In this document: piece after piece, positions 24,744 to 31,307 of the stretch
Position numbering within the stretch: the stretch's first letter is position 1
Layout of the letters: the number at the start of each line of letters is the position of its first letter
Assembly: GCA_024226255.1 (NCBI GenBank)
Contig: JAAELU010000567.1
Coordinates: 1 to 32,863 of the forward strand
Source of the DNA: a bacterium
Lineage (GTDB): Bacteria > Actinomycetota > Acidimicrobiia > Spongiisociales > UBA5794
Direction of reading: 5' to 3'
Length of the DNA stretch: 32,863 bases
Program-made: the position numbers and the translations under genes
The notes under the pieces: generated by a model
What the model was told of the DNA's origin: nothing
What the model saw: the letters and a program-made list of their open reading frames with translations, nothing else
Databases searched by the model: none

Positions 24744-25319
24744 GTGAAGATCACCGAAGTAATCGAAGTCAGCCGACCCATCGATCAGGTGTGGTCGCTT
24801 TTTCAGGATGTACCCGATCTGGCCACCTGCCTCCCGGGAGCCGAGCTCACCGAGGACAAGGGCGACGGCCAGTACGCCGGCAATGTGTCAGTGAAGTTGG
24901 GCCCGATGACGGCGATGTTCGAGGGGCAGGCGACGGTCACGGCTGACGTCGCGGCCAAAGCCGGGAAAGTCACCGGCAAGGGTGTCGATAAGCGTGGCGG
25001 CAGTCAGGCCCAGATGAAGGTCGACTACGCGCTACAAGAGATGGATGGCGGCACCCGAGTGACCGTCGACGCCGATGTGATGCTCGCCGGGGCCGCCGCC
25101 CAATTCGGTCGCACCGGGCTCATTCAGGAGATGTCCAAGCGAATCATCGGTGAGTTCGTCGAGTGTGTCGAGGCGAAGCTGGCGGCGACGACTGTCGAGG
25201 AAGCCGCCGAAATAACGGCAGGTGAGGTCAAGGGTTTCTCACTCTTCCTCTCCAGCTTGTGGGCAACGGTCCTCGGATTCTTCAAGCGGCTGTTCGGAGC
25301 CAAGGACGGCGGCTCTTAG
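24744..25319 (+). CDS. SRPBCC (CoxG-like) protein
   Basis: 191 aa from GTG 24744, with GGGGGAG upstream; the longer track start has no ribosome site. The first ~150 residues fit the CoxG family: SRPIDQVWSLFQDVPDLATCLPGAEL, GQYAGNVSVKLGPMTAMFEGQATV and a helix near FGRTGLIQEMSKRIIGEFV. A C-terminal hydrophobic/amphipathic segment (FLSSLWATVLGFFKRLF) could bind the membrane, as in CoxG, which tethers carbon monoxide dehydrogenase. No CoxMSL genes are in the window, so its partner is unknown; a role with another molybdenum enzyme is only a guess. Its stop meets the converging gene. Confidence 0.88.
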   Translation: MKITEVIEVSRPIDQVWSLFQDVPDLATCLPGAELTEDKGDGQYAGNVSVKLGPMTAMFEGQATVTADVAAKAGKVTGKGVDKRGGSQAQMKVDYALQEMDGGTRVTVDADVMLAGAAAQFGRTGLIQEMSKRIIGEFVECVEAKLAATTVEEAAEITAGEVKGFSLFLSSLWATVLGFFKRLFGAKDGGS

Positions 25320-25576
25320 TTGTTCTGCTGCGGGTTGAGCAGCTCGCGGTAGGCCTCGAGCGCCTTGCGGTGGCCTTTGGCTCCTGACCCAACCACGCCG
25401 CCGGTGCGCGCCTTCTTCACTGCGTCCTCGAGCGTGTCCAACAGTCCGTAGATGTCCGATTCGGGACCGGCATCCCTGAGCGCATGGAAAGCGATGTGGA
25501 TGGTCGCGATCGTTTCGCTGACCTTCTCGAATTCCTTGTTCACCTTGGCTCTGGCTTTGTCTAGTTCTTCACTCAT
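25316..25576 (-). CDS. Small helical protein, unknown function
   Basis: 86 aa from ATG 25576; the long track start is rejected because it covers the DUF3039 gene on the other strand. The product begins MSEELDKARAKV, is mostly charged and helical, and has no membrane segment. GACACT lies 6 nt before the ATG on the minus strand and could be a leaderless -10. It overlaps the CoxG-like stop by a few bases. I do not recognise the family. Codon use is like its neighbours, so it is likely a real gene. Confidence 0.65.
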   Translation of the reverse strand: MSEELDKARAKVNKEFEKVSETIATIHIAFHALRDAGPESDIYGLLDTLEDAVKKARTGGVVGSGAKGHRKALEAYRELLNPQQNN

Positions 25577-25582
25577 GGGTGC

Positions 25583-25588
25583 AGTGTC
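25583..25588 (-). promoter_or_regulatory. Candidate -10 box of the small helical protein gene
   Basis: On the minus strand GACACT ends 6 nt before the ATG at 25576; weaker match to the pattern than the others. Confidence 0.25.
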
Positions 25589-25621
25589 GCCGTTCTGGCG
25601 GATGCTCGCCACCAGCAGTGG

Positions 25622-25627
25622 CACAAT
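25622..25627 (+). promoter_or_regulatory. Candidate -10 box of the DUF3039 gene
   Basis: CACAAT, 6 nt before the GTG at 25634. No ribosome site is seen, so a leaderless start is likely. Confidence 0.35.
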
Positions 25628-25633
25628 GGGGCT

Positions 25634-25864
25634 GTGACTGAGACATGGACTGAAGAGCTGACCGACACGACGACGGGTGACGGTGACCACGATCGCTTCG
25701 CTCACTACGTGCGCAAAGCCGACATCGTGAGGTCCAATGTCGAAGGCGTACCGGTGCAAGCACTGTGCGGCAAGGTGTGGATTCCCAATCGCGATCCCGA
25801 CCGTTACCCGGTGTGTCCGACATGCAAAGAGATCCATTCCAAGCTGTTCGGTTCTGGCGAATAG
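25634..25864 (+). CDS. DUF3039 family protein
   Basis: 76 aa, GTG start. The conserved part is HYVRKADIVRSNVEGVPVQALCGKVWIP followed by RDPDRYPVCPTCKEIHSKL, which is the DUF3039 pattern common in actinobacteria. The Cys set (ALCGK, CPTC) may bind a zinc ion. Function is not known. It is a good marker that the host is an actinobacterium. It is divergent from the small helical protein gene, and the two promoters must lie in the 57 bp between them. Confidence 0.9.
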   Translation: MTETWTEELTDTTTGDGDHDRFAHYVRKADIVRSNVEGVPVQALCGKVWIPNRDPDRYPVCPTCKEIHSKLFGSGE

Positions 25865-25902
25865 CTCCACGTGGCCGGGTCAGGGCAGCTTCTTGGAAGC
25901 CC

Positions 25903-25908
25903 TAGAGT
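25903..25908 (+). promoter_or_regulatory. Candidate -10 box of the HesB-like selenoprotein gene
   Basis: TAGAGT, 7 nt before the ATG at 25916 and with no ribosome site between. This supports the start codon chosen and a leaderless mRNA. Confidence 0.45.
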
Positions 25909-25915
25909 CAATCGC

Positions 25916-26209
25916 ATGCAGGTAAAGGTCACCGAGGCGGCGTTGGAGCTGGCTCGCAAGAAGGGCGGCATGGTCGCTCTCGATTTCATCAAGCCGGTCG
26001 GCTGAGGCAAGCCGGCGGAGGTGTCGGTCGACACCAACACGGACGGCAAGAACCTCAACCCGTACGAGCGGATGCCGTACGAGGGCGTTGAGTTCCTCTT
26101 GCCACGCAATCTGATGCGATGGGCTGCCGACGTAACGGTCGACGCGAGACGATCGTTGCTCGGCACCCGTTTCATCGTGCAAGCCGGGCACGCTCACAAC
26201 CCCACCTGA
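25916..26209 (+). CDS. HesB-like (CC/Se motif) small selenoprotein with in-frame UGA
   Basis: 97 aa read through TGA at 26003-26005, residue 30. The track shows only the C-terminal part as an ORF from 26021 in the same frame. N-terminal part: VKVTEAALELARKKGGMVALDF, a HesB/IscA-like start; then IKPVGUGKPAEVSV with selenocysteine at the place of the first Cys of HesB proteins. After it come YEGVEFLLPRNLMRWAADVTVDAR and a hydrophobic end. It fits small proteins of the HesB-like (CC/Se motif) type known as selenoproteins in some bacteria. Here U is followed by Gly rather than Cys, and the C-terminal Cys pair of IscA is absent. A GGUC-loop hairpin lies 14 nt after the UGA. Function is unknown; a redox or metal role is inferred. 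Confidence 0.8.
26020..26035 (+). promoter_or_regulatory. Candidate SECIS element of the HesB-like selenoprotein
   Basis: GGTGTC and GACACC form a perfect 6-bp stem with loop GGTC, starting 14 nt after the UGA; the loop is 20 nt downstream, against 18 in fdhA. The two hairpins share stem length and loop core, which supports recoding of both UGA codons by the same SelB. Confidence 0.7.
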
Positions 26210-26218
26210 CAACACGGA

Positions 26219-26224
26219 TAGGGT
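26219..26224 (+). promoter_or_regulatory. Candidate -10 box of the ASCH-like gene
   Basis: TAGGGT, 21 nt before the ATG at 26246; short leader. Confidence 0.3.
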
Positions 26225-26245
26225 CTCGGTCGGGACTCCACGGAC

Positions 26246-26833
26246 ATGCGATTCATCAAACCTTTCTGGGCAGGTATTGCCGACGGCACGGTCACCGTTG
26301 CCTTTCGCCGTTGGCGTCGGCCCACCGTCGTAGCCGGACGTCCGTACCGTACCGGTGGCGGCAGAATCGAGGTTCTGTCTGTCGATGTTGTCGATCCCGA
26401 ATCGATCAGCGCTGCCGACGCTCGGAGGGCGGGGCATCAGTCCGCGGACGACGTGCGAGCCCAGCTCCGCGACGAACCGGATTGGTCGGTCTACCGGGTC
26501 GAGTTCCGGTTTCTCGACGAACCCGACCCGCGTGAGGTTCTCGCCAAAGACGACCAGTTGTCCGCACGGGACATCGCTGAGATCGACAGGCGGCTCGATC
26601 GCCTCGATTCCGCGAGCAAACAAGGGCCGTGGACGCGCCGGTACCTTCGCCTGATTGCCGACATGCCCGAGGTGCGAGCACCCGACCTCGCCGAGTCGGT
26701 CGGACGCGAGACGCAGCCGTTCAAGCTCGACGTGCGCAAACTCAAGAGCCTGGGTTTGACGTTGAGTCTCAATCCCGGATACCGGCTGTCGCCTCGGGGA
26801 CAGGCGTACCTGGCATTGTTGAGTTCCACCTAA
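26246..26833 (+). CDS. ASCH/PUA-like protein with C-terminal winged-helix part
   Basis: 195 aa. The N-terminal ~105 residues (FIKPFWAGIADGTVTVAFRRWRRPTVVAGRPYRTGGG) resemble ASCH/PUA-like RNA-binding folds, including a GR-rich loop and the later WSVYRVEFRFLD strand. The C-terminal ~70 residues look like a small winged helix (TRRYLRLIADMPEVRAPDLAESVG, then LDVRKLKSLGLTLSL). Nucleic-acid binding is likely, but the target is unknown. Its stop overlaps the stop of the converging small membrane protein gene by a few bases. The domain call is moderate; the gene itself is well supported by length and codon use. Confidence 0.75.
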   Translation: MRFIKPFWAGIADGTVTVAFRRWRRPTVVAGRPYRTGGGRIEVLSVDVVDPESISAADARRAGHQSADDVRAQLRDEPDWSVYRVEFRFLDEPDPREVLAKDDQLSARDIAEIDRRLDRLDSASKQGPWTRRYLRLIADMPEVRAPDLAESVGRETQPFKLDVRKLKSLGLTLSLNPGYRLSPRGQAYLALLSST

Positions 26834-27111
26834 CTCCCGGCGGAGGTAGCTTGATCAGGGGATTCGACGCCATCCTCATCCGGCTTGTCGCCCGACTCGT
26901 CCTGCGAGCCGCGAGCACGGTCTCCGGCCCTTTCCTCCATCACATGTTCGACGCCGGGGTTGTAGATGCCTTCGATTAGGCCGAGGCTGGAACCTCTGTA
27001 CTTCGCCTCGGTCTTGTAATGGATCCAGCCTCGGCCCTCAGCCCATAGGGCCAGCCGATGTAGTCCGTACCCCAGAGCGACAAGTACCAGGACCAGGCCG
27101 AGCCACCACAT
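26830..27111 (-). CDS. Small membrane protein with charged tail
   Basis: 93 aa from ATG 27111, one base after the stop of the glyoxalase-like gene (TGAGATG), so I prefer it to the longer track start. A single N-terminal helix (WWLGLVLVLVALGYGLHRLALWAE) is followed by a soluble part with YKTEAKYRGSSLGLIEGIYNPGVEHVMEE and an acidic end. The segment before the tail is found in small actinobacterial proteins of unknown role. Operon with the VOC gene is likely. Function not known. Confidence 0.65.
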   Translation of the reverse strand: MWWLGLVLVLVALGYGLHRLALWAEGRGWIHYKTEAKYRGSSLGLIEGIYNPGVEHVMEERAGDRARGSQDESGDKPDEDGVESPDQATSAGS

Positions 27112-27112
27112 C

Positions 27113-27496
27113 TCAGCCCGCAGCAGCTTCCAGCGGGTGACCGCAGCAGAATTGGTTGCCCTCAGGGTCGGCGTAGATGTTCCAGACGAAGCTCGGCACT
27201 GTGTGTTGGGCGACGAATGACCCGCCAAGCGACAACACTTGGGCTGTCAGTGTCTCGAGGTCCTCGTGGTATCCGTCGAGGTGCAGCTTGTTCTTGCCGG
27301 GGGTCGGATCGGGGACCTTCTGAAAGGCAACCTTCCAGCCGCCCTCACGCTGTGGTTGCAGCCACACGAAGTCTGGATAGTCGTGCAGGACTTCCACATC
27401 CAGCAGCGCCATCCAGAACTCGGCGAGCAGCTTGGGATCGTGGCAATCGAAGGCCACGGTGTTGATCTGCGGGGCGGTGAATTCGGTTGCGTCCAT
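27113..27496 (-). CDS. VOC (glyoxalase-like) domain protein
   Basis: 127 aa, one glyoxalase-like domain. Blocks: INTVAFDCHDPKLLAEFWMALLDVEV at the N-terminus, FVWLQPQREGGWKVAFQKVPDPTPGKNKLHLDGYHED in the middle (His and Asp typical of the metal-type site), and WNIYADPEGNQFCCG at the end. Members bind small molecules or act as dioxygenase-like or resistance enzymes; no substrate can be named. The ATG is preceded by TAGCGT at 6 nt, so the transcript is probably leaderless. It is divergent from the CREST-like gene. Confidence 0.88.
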   Translation of the reverse strand: MDATEFTAPQINTVAFDCHDPKLLAEFWMALLDVEVLHDYPDFVWLQPQREGGWKVAFQKVPDPTPGKNKLHLDGYHEDLETLTAQVLSLGGSFVAQHTVPSFVWNIYADPEGNQFCCGHPLEAAAG

Positions 27497-27502
27497 ATCG
27501 CA

Positions 27503-27508
27503 ACGCTA
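27503..27508 (-). promoter_or_regulatory. Candidate -10 box of the VOC gene
   Basis: On the minus strand TAGCGT ends 6 nt before the ATG at 27496. Confidence 0.4.
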
Positions 27509-27604
27509 GCCCGACATGGACGCAACATCATGGGGGCTACGACAGAGGAGAGGCCTCGGCCCGAAGTGCCCTGGTTATTGCACAGCCACACGGCGGACTC
27601 GCCG

Positions 27605-27610
27605 TAGTCT
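27605..27610 (+). promoter_or_regulatory. Candidate -10 box of the CREST-like gene
   Basis: TAGTCT, 7 nt before the ATG at 27618. No ribosome site is present; leaderless start expected. Confidence 0.4.
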
Positions 27611-27617
27611 TTCCTCG

Positions 27618-28610
27618 ATGAAACGGACCATGACGCCCACACGGATAGCACTGGCGGCTCTGGGGAGTTTTGCTGTTGCCTATGTTGCGATTGGCCTCGT
27701 CGGCTGGGGCCCACCTGCCTCCAATGAATCACCGATCGGTGAGATCTCCCGATGGTGCGAACGTGTCCGCGACGGGCTGATGCGCGAACCGGTGAATACG
27801 TTGGGGAACCTGGGCTTCGTGGCTGCGGGCCTGATCATGTTCCGCGTTCTGGCTCGCGATCGATCGGCTGCTGTGCCCGCCGGCAATCGCTTCTACGGGC
27901 ATCAACCGCTTGCTCTGCTCTACGCCGCGGCTGCAGTCTTCCTTGGTCCCGGATCGATGGTCATGCACGGGACCCACACCTTCTTCGGCGCCTGGATCGA
28001 CAACCTATCAATGGTGGCGTACATATTGATCCCGTGGCTGTTCAGTCTGTCGGTCTTGGGTCGATGGAGTGACGTCACGTTCTTCAAGGTCTACGGAATC
28101 GTCGTGGCCGCCTACGCCTTTGGTTATTGGTTCTTTGGAGCCGACCTGGGCATAGGCCTCCAGCTCTTTGATGTGTCGATCGCGATCTGGATCATTTCGG
28201 AGGTTCTGTATCGATGGTGGTCTCCGGCGGCCCGACTCTGGTCGGGGCTCGTCGGATTTGTGGTCGCCGCCGTCTTTGGGATCACACCAGTCGAGATCCT
28301 CGGCAATCTCGGCGACCACTGGTGGATGGTCCTGTTCTGGGTGCCGGGCGCCATCGCCAAAGGACCCGCCACCGGGAGGCGCCAATACACCCCATGGTTC
28401 TGGGCCGGAATTGGCTCATTCCTCGTGGCCTACACAATCTGGCTGACCGGAACGAACGAGCACTCATGGTGCCGGCCGGACTCACTGCTACAGGCTCACG
28501 CCATCTGGCATCTGCTGACTGCCCTGGCTACGTGGTGCTTCTTCATGTTCCTGAGGACGGAGCACGAGGTCGAACGTCGAGCTGTTTCCGCCCAACTAGG
28601 CCGTCGGTGA
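27618..28610 (+). CDS. CREST/ceramidase-like membrane hydrolase
   Basis: 330 aa from ATG 27618, chosen because TAGTCT lies 7 nt upstream; the longer track start runs past that promoter. About eight hydrophobic helices. The early motif WCERVRDGLMREPVNTLGNLGFVAAG and the later GPGSMVMHGTHTFFGAWIDNLSM and SWCRPDSLLQAHAIWHLLTALAT have the Glu, Ser-His, Asp and His-x-x-x-His pattern of CREST hydrolases (alkaline ceramidase, PAQR-like). A zinc-dependent amidase or lipase role in the membrane is likely. Bacterial sphingolipids are rare in this phylum, so the lipid substrate is open. Family call is good. Confidence 0.82.
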   Translation: MKRTMTPTRIALAALGSFAVAYVAIGLVGWGPPASNESPIGEISRWCERVRDGLMREPVNTLGNLGFVAAGLIMFRVLARDRSAAVPAGNRFYGHQPLALLYAAAAVFLGPGSMVMHGTHTFFGAWIDNLSMVAYILIPWLFSLSVLGRWSDVTFFKVYGIVVAAYAFGYWFFGADLGIGLQLFDVSIAIWIISEVLYRWWSPAARLWSGLVGFVVAAVFGITPVEILGNLGDHWWMVLFWVPGAIAKGPATGRRQYTPWFWAGIGSFLVAYTIWLTGTNEHSWCRPDSLLQAHAIWHLLTALATWCFFMFLRTEHEVERRAVSAQLGRR

Positions 28611-28676
28611 CGACGGAGATCTGCGGCGCACAACCAATGATGTGGACAATCCGGGTGTCACTAGCCCTCTTTGAGC

Positions 28677-28706
28677 TAGACACTCTCCGTGTTCGTGGCG
28701 TATGCT
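28677..28706 (+). promoter_or_regulatory. Promoter of the secreted charged protein
   Basis: TAGACA (-35-like, 28677-28682), an 18-nt spacer and TATGCT (-10, 28701-28706). The start codon lies 37 nt on. The only place in this part where both boxes are easy to see. Confidence 0.4.
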
Positions 28707-28743
28707 CTCAGTTACTTCCGGAGACGAAATGGTGGTGGAACCC

Positions 28744-29400
28744 ATGAGGAAATCCTTTGGCGTGATCGTTGTCGCGCTAGTGGCAGCGATGTCGTTCGCG
28801 GGCGTGGCGCTCGCAGAAGAGGCCGACGGAGACTCCGAGTCGCAGATAGCGGCGCCCGTTGTGGTTGTTGATGAAGAGAGTGGCCTGGTCAGGATCGCCA
28901 TCCCCATCGACGGCGAGCTTCCCGAGGGATGTCTCGAGGACGACGACGAGACGCTGACCCAAGATGACGATGCTGAGGGAGATGACGGGGACGAAGCTGC
29001 CGATCCGGAGGAAACCGTGACCTACGGGCCCGGCGACTGCATCGAATTCGTTATCGAACATCCAAGTGGGAAGACCCACCATGGTGCCGTTGTCTCGACG
29101 GTCGCCAAGAATCTGCACCCTTCAATGCTCAACGGCATCAAGAAGGGCGAGATCATGCGGATGGTCGCCAAGACCGGCAAGATCGCCGACGACGGTGATG
29201 ACGACGACGACGGCGACGGCAAGGCTGACAAAGAAGAGCGCAGGGCCGACCAAAGAGAGCGCAAGGCCGAGAGAGCAGAGCGCAAGGCGCAACGCAAGGC
29301 CGACCTCGAGGAACGCAAGGCGCAGCGCAAGGCCGACCAGGCAGCACGTAAAGCCGACCGTTCTGCCAACAGGGGCAACAGGGGCAAGAGGAACCGCTAG
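28744..29400 (+). CDS. Secreted protein with acidic linker and Lys/Arg-rich repeat tail
   Basis: 218 aa from ATG 28744. Signal peptide MRKSFGVIVVALVAAMSFAGVALA. Then a small domain with two Cys (LPEGCLED and GPGDCIEF) around an Asp/Glu run, and a segment HPSGKTHHGAVVSTVAKNLHPSMLNGIKKGEIMRMVAKTG. From about residue 150 the chain is DDDDDGDG followed by repeats of the type ERKAxRKAD. This gives strongly acidic and strongly basic blocks in one exported protein. The repeat part may form a single charged helix. No family recognised. A clear hairpin terminator follows the stop. Role could be binding of polyanions or the cell wall, as a guess. Confidence 0.8.
   Translation: MRKSFGVIVVALVAAMSFAGVALAEEADGDSESQIAAPVVVVDEESGLVRIAIPIDGELPEGCLEDDDETLTQDDDAEGDDGDEAADPEETVTYGPGDCIEFVIEHPSGKTHHGAVVSTVAKNLHPSMLNGIKKGEIMRMVAKTGKIADDGDDDDDGDGKADKEERRADQRERKAERAERKAQRKADLEERKAQRKADQAARKADRSANRGNRGKRNR
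29232..29360 (+). repeat. Short tandem repeat coding ERKA(x)RKAD units
   Basis: Degenerate repeats of GAGCGCAAGGCC/GCGCAAGGCC within the secreted protein gene, coding 4- to 5-residue units with RKA core. The unit copies differ by point changes. It is part of the gene and not mobile. Confidence 0.6.
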
Positions 29401-29422
29401 GCAGATCCAGGAATCGAGATCG

Positions 29423-29451
29423 AAGGCTCTCCTCATTGCGAGGGGAGCCTT
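29423..29451 (+). terminator. Rho-independent terminator after the secreted protein gene
   Basis: AAGGCTCTCCTC and GAGGGGAGCCTT pair over 12 bp (one G-U) around ATTGC, 22 bp past the stop; CCTTCGTT follows. The strongest hairpin found in the window. Confidence 0.8.
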
Positions 29452-29806
29452 CCTTCGTTGGATGCTTGCGGACGGGCGTGGAGTATGGAGTAGTCAGTAA
29501 TCAGTATTAGGTATTGCGCTCAACGGTCCCCGTCCGCGGCTCCCCCTACTGGTGCTCGTTGAGCGGCTGTTCGGCGACCAGCGAGAGCTGGGAATTCAAC
29601 TCGACCGAGCAACTCTCGGTGTGATCGATGCCCAACGTGGCGTCGCCGACGTTGCTCGCTGTCCAGACGTCCGACGAGAAGGTCGGTCGTGTGTCGAGTA
29701 CCTCGGTGTACCACTCAACAGAGCGTTTGTATCTGTGATGCAGACGATCCGTTGCGGTTCACTGGTCTCCTTCGAGGTCGCCGGCCCAATCGAACTCGGC
29801 GCGGTA

Positions 29807-29812
29807 TATGGT
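29807..29812 (+). promoter_or_regulatory. Candidate -10 box of the DDAH-like gene
   Basis: TATGGT, 5 nt before the ATG at 29818 (or TATATG, 7 nt before). No ribosome site. Confidence 0.4.
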
Positions 29813-29817
29813 GCCCC

Positions 29818-30579
29818 ATGATCGTTGCCCTCACAAGACCGACGGGACCGGAACTTCTCGAGTGCGAACTGACGCACGTCGACCGAGTCCCGATCGACGC
29901 GGCGCGGGCTTCTACCCAGCACGATGACTACCTCGATGTCCTGCGTGCACTGGACGTGGATGTTGTCGAGCTTTCACGGCTCGAGCATCACCCTGATGCG
30001 GTCTTTGTTGAGGACACAGCCCTGGTGCTCGACGAGGTCGCGGTGATGCTCCGTCCCGGAGCTGAGTCTCGCCGGGGCGAGCTCGCTTCTGTTGCGGCAG
30101 CTCTTGATGGCTACCGACAGGTCGTGGCAATGGAAGCGCCTGCAACGCTCGATGGGGGCGACGTCATCGTGTTCGGCCGACGGATCCTGGTCGGCGAAAC
30201 CACTCGTTCCAACGCTCTCGGCATTGCCGCCCTCGGCGCGCTGCTCGATCCGTTCGGCCACACGGTTGAAGGCGTGCCGGTCCAGGGGGTACTTCACCTC
30301 AAGTCGGCGGCGACCGTCGTGGACCCCGACACGTTGATCGTGTACCCGGACTACGTGAACCTCGATTTCCTGGGAGCGAAGCTCATCGCGGCTCATCCCG
30401 ATGAGCCCCAGGGAGCCAACGTAGTTCGCGTCGGCGATTCACTGCTCGTTGACGCCTCGGCGCCTCGAACCATCGCTCGACTCCGTGAGCACGACGAGAG
30501 CCTTGTCGAAGTCCATGTGGACGAGTTCGCCAAAGCCGAAGGCGCCATCAGTTGTAAGGGCATCATCTTCGACACGTAG
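29818..30579 (+). CDS. Dimethylarginine dimethylaminohydrolase-like protein
   Basis: 253 aa from ATG 29818 (MIVALTRPTGPELLECELTH). The guanidino-modifying fold is shown by HPDAVFVEDTALVLDE (~62-77; substrate Asp/Glu), METPATLDGGD-like block EAPATLDGGDVIVFGRRILVG, the catalytic His in GVLHLKSAATVV and the catalytic Cys at the end in EGAISCKGIIF. Family members hydrolyse methylated arginines to citrulline and methylamines, or arginine itself. The start is chosen from the promoter box 5 nt before it and from family length; the track start is longer. Possibly linked with methyl metabolism, by inference only. Confidence 0.9.
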   Translation: MIVALTRPTGPELLECELTHVDRVPIDAARASTQHDDYLDVLRALDVDVVELSRLEHHPDAVFVEDTALVLDEVAVMLRPGAESRRGELASVAAALDGYRQVVAMEAPATLDGGDVIVFGRRILVGETTRSNALGIAALGALLDPFGHTVEGVPVQGVLHLKSAATVVDPDTLIVYPDYVNLDFLGAKLIAAHPDEPQGANVVRVGDSLLVDASAPRTIARLREHDESLVEVHVDEFAKAEGAISCKGIIFDT

Positions 30580-31027
30580 GTTGGGGCCGGCGCCTGTAGG
30601 CGAGGGCAGCGTTCGTCTGCATTGGGCGCAGCGGTTGGGGACAATTCGATCAGGCTGCCTAGATCTCTCCTGACGTCGGATGTCACTGATCGGTCTTCGA
30701 GCACCGTGGCTCAATGCGACCTGAAACGGCTCACCCATCGGGCATTGCCGAGATCCGGGCCGGCACCGTTGGAGATCGTTCCATTCGGATGCGAGCAACA
30801 ACCGTTGACTCGACGCCCACGGCCACGGACGTCCCTTCACTCACCCGGACAATCGGGGTGATAGCCAGCGAGATGCACTACGTCATTGAGATGGCTGCCG
30901 TAGGTCACGACCTTCCGTTCCACGTCGGACAAGATCGCGCCCACTTCCAGAACGTGCAATAGCTGAAACCAATACGTAGCCCATGGGCATTCCCATCGAA
31001 CGCCCAGCCTCCCCTAATCTGTTCCCC
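30580..31027. other. Intergenic region, no gene recognised
   Basis: 448 bp. The ORF 30714-30962 has a readable middle part (GVIASEMHYVIEMAAVG) but no family was recognised; on the opposite strand a similar open stretch exists. It may be a remnant. The DUF2277 promoter box is at the right end. Confidence 0.4.
31015..31020 (+). promoter_or_regulatory. Candidate -10 box of the DUF2277 gene
   Basis: TAATCT, 7 nt before the ATG at 31028, again without a ribosome site. Confidence 0.4.
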
Positions 31028-31297
31028 ATGTGTCGATCCATCAGACCCCTCAGCAATTACGAGCCGCCGGCCACCGATGATGAGGTGGAAGCCGCCGCAC
31101 TGCAGTTCGTCCGCAAAGTGAGCGGCAGCCGCGATCCTTCGCAGGTCAACAGGGAGGCCTTCGATGCTGCGGTCGCCTCGATCACTGACATCACCCGGGG
31201 CTTGGTTGATGCTCTCGTCACGAGCGCGCCAACCAAGAACCGTGAAGAGGAAGCCGCCAAGGCACGCGCTCGTGCTGCCGAGCGGTACGCCTCCTAG
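31028..31297 (+). CDS. DUF2277 family protein
   Basis: 89 aa from ATG 31028. The start MCRSIRPLSNYEPPATDDEVEAAALQFVRKVSG is typical of DUF2277, with the invariant early Cys and NY/FEPPAT. The second half is helical and ends with a charged EEEAAKARARAAERYA. Function is not known. It is followed after 10 bp by the lipoprotein gene. The start is set by the conserved MCR and by the promoter box 7 nt before it. Confidence 0.93.
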   Translation: MCRSIRPLSNYEPPATDDEVEAAALQFVRKVSGSRDPSQVNREAFDAAVASITDITRGLVDALVTSAPTKNREEEAAKARARAAERYAS

Positions 31298-31307
31298 GTC
31301 GGCAGAG

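Larger units (their letters stand above)
29401..29817. other. Intergenic region with terminator, no gene seen
   Basis: 417 bp. It holds the terminator above and then, near 29490-29515, an AT-richer stretch with TAGTCAGTAATCAGTATTAG. The remaining part gives no recognisable protein in any frame. The -10 of the DDAH-like gene is at its end. Confidence 0.45.

Noticed and set aside
26021-26209. Track ORF as a separate 62-aa gene
   Set aside because: It is the C-terminal part of the frame that starts at ATG 25916; the part before the TGA has clear HesB-like sequence, and the true start has a promoter box.
29490-29515. AT-rich CAGTAATCAGTATTAG stretch as a repeat or attachment site
   Set aside because: Only one copy is seen in the window and no flanking tRNA or integrase is present.
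30714-30962. 82-aa ORF before the DUF2277 gene
   Set aside because: No recognisable domain, no ribosome site or promoter box, and the opposite strand is similarly open; not called as a gene.
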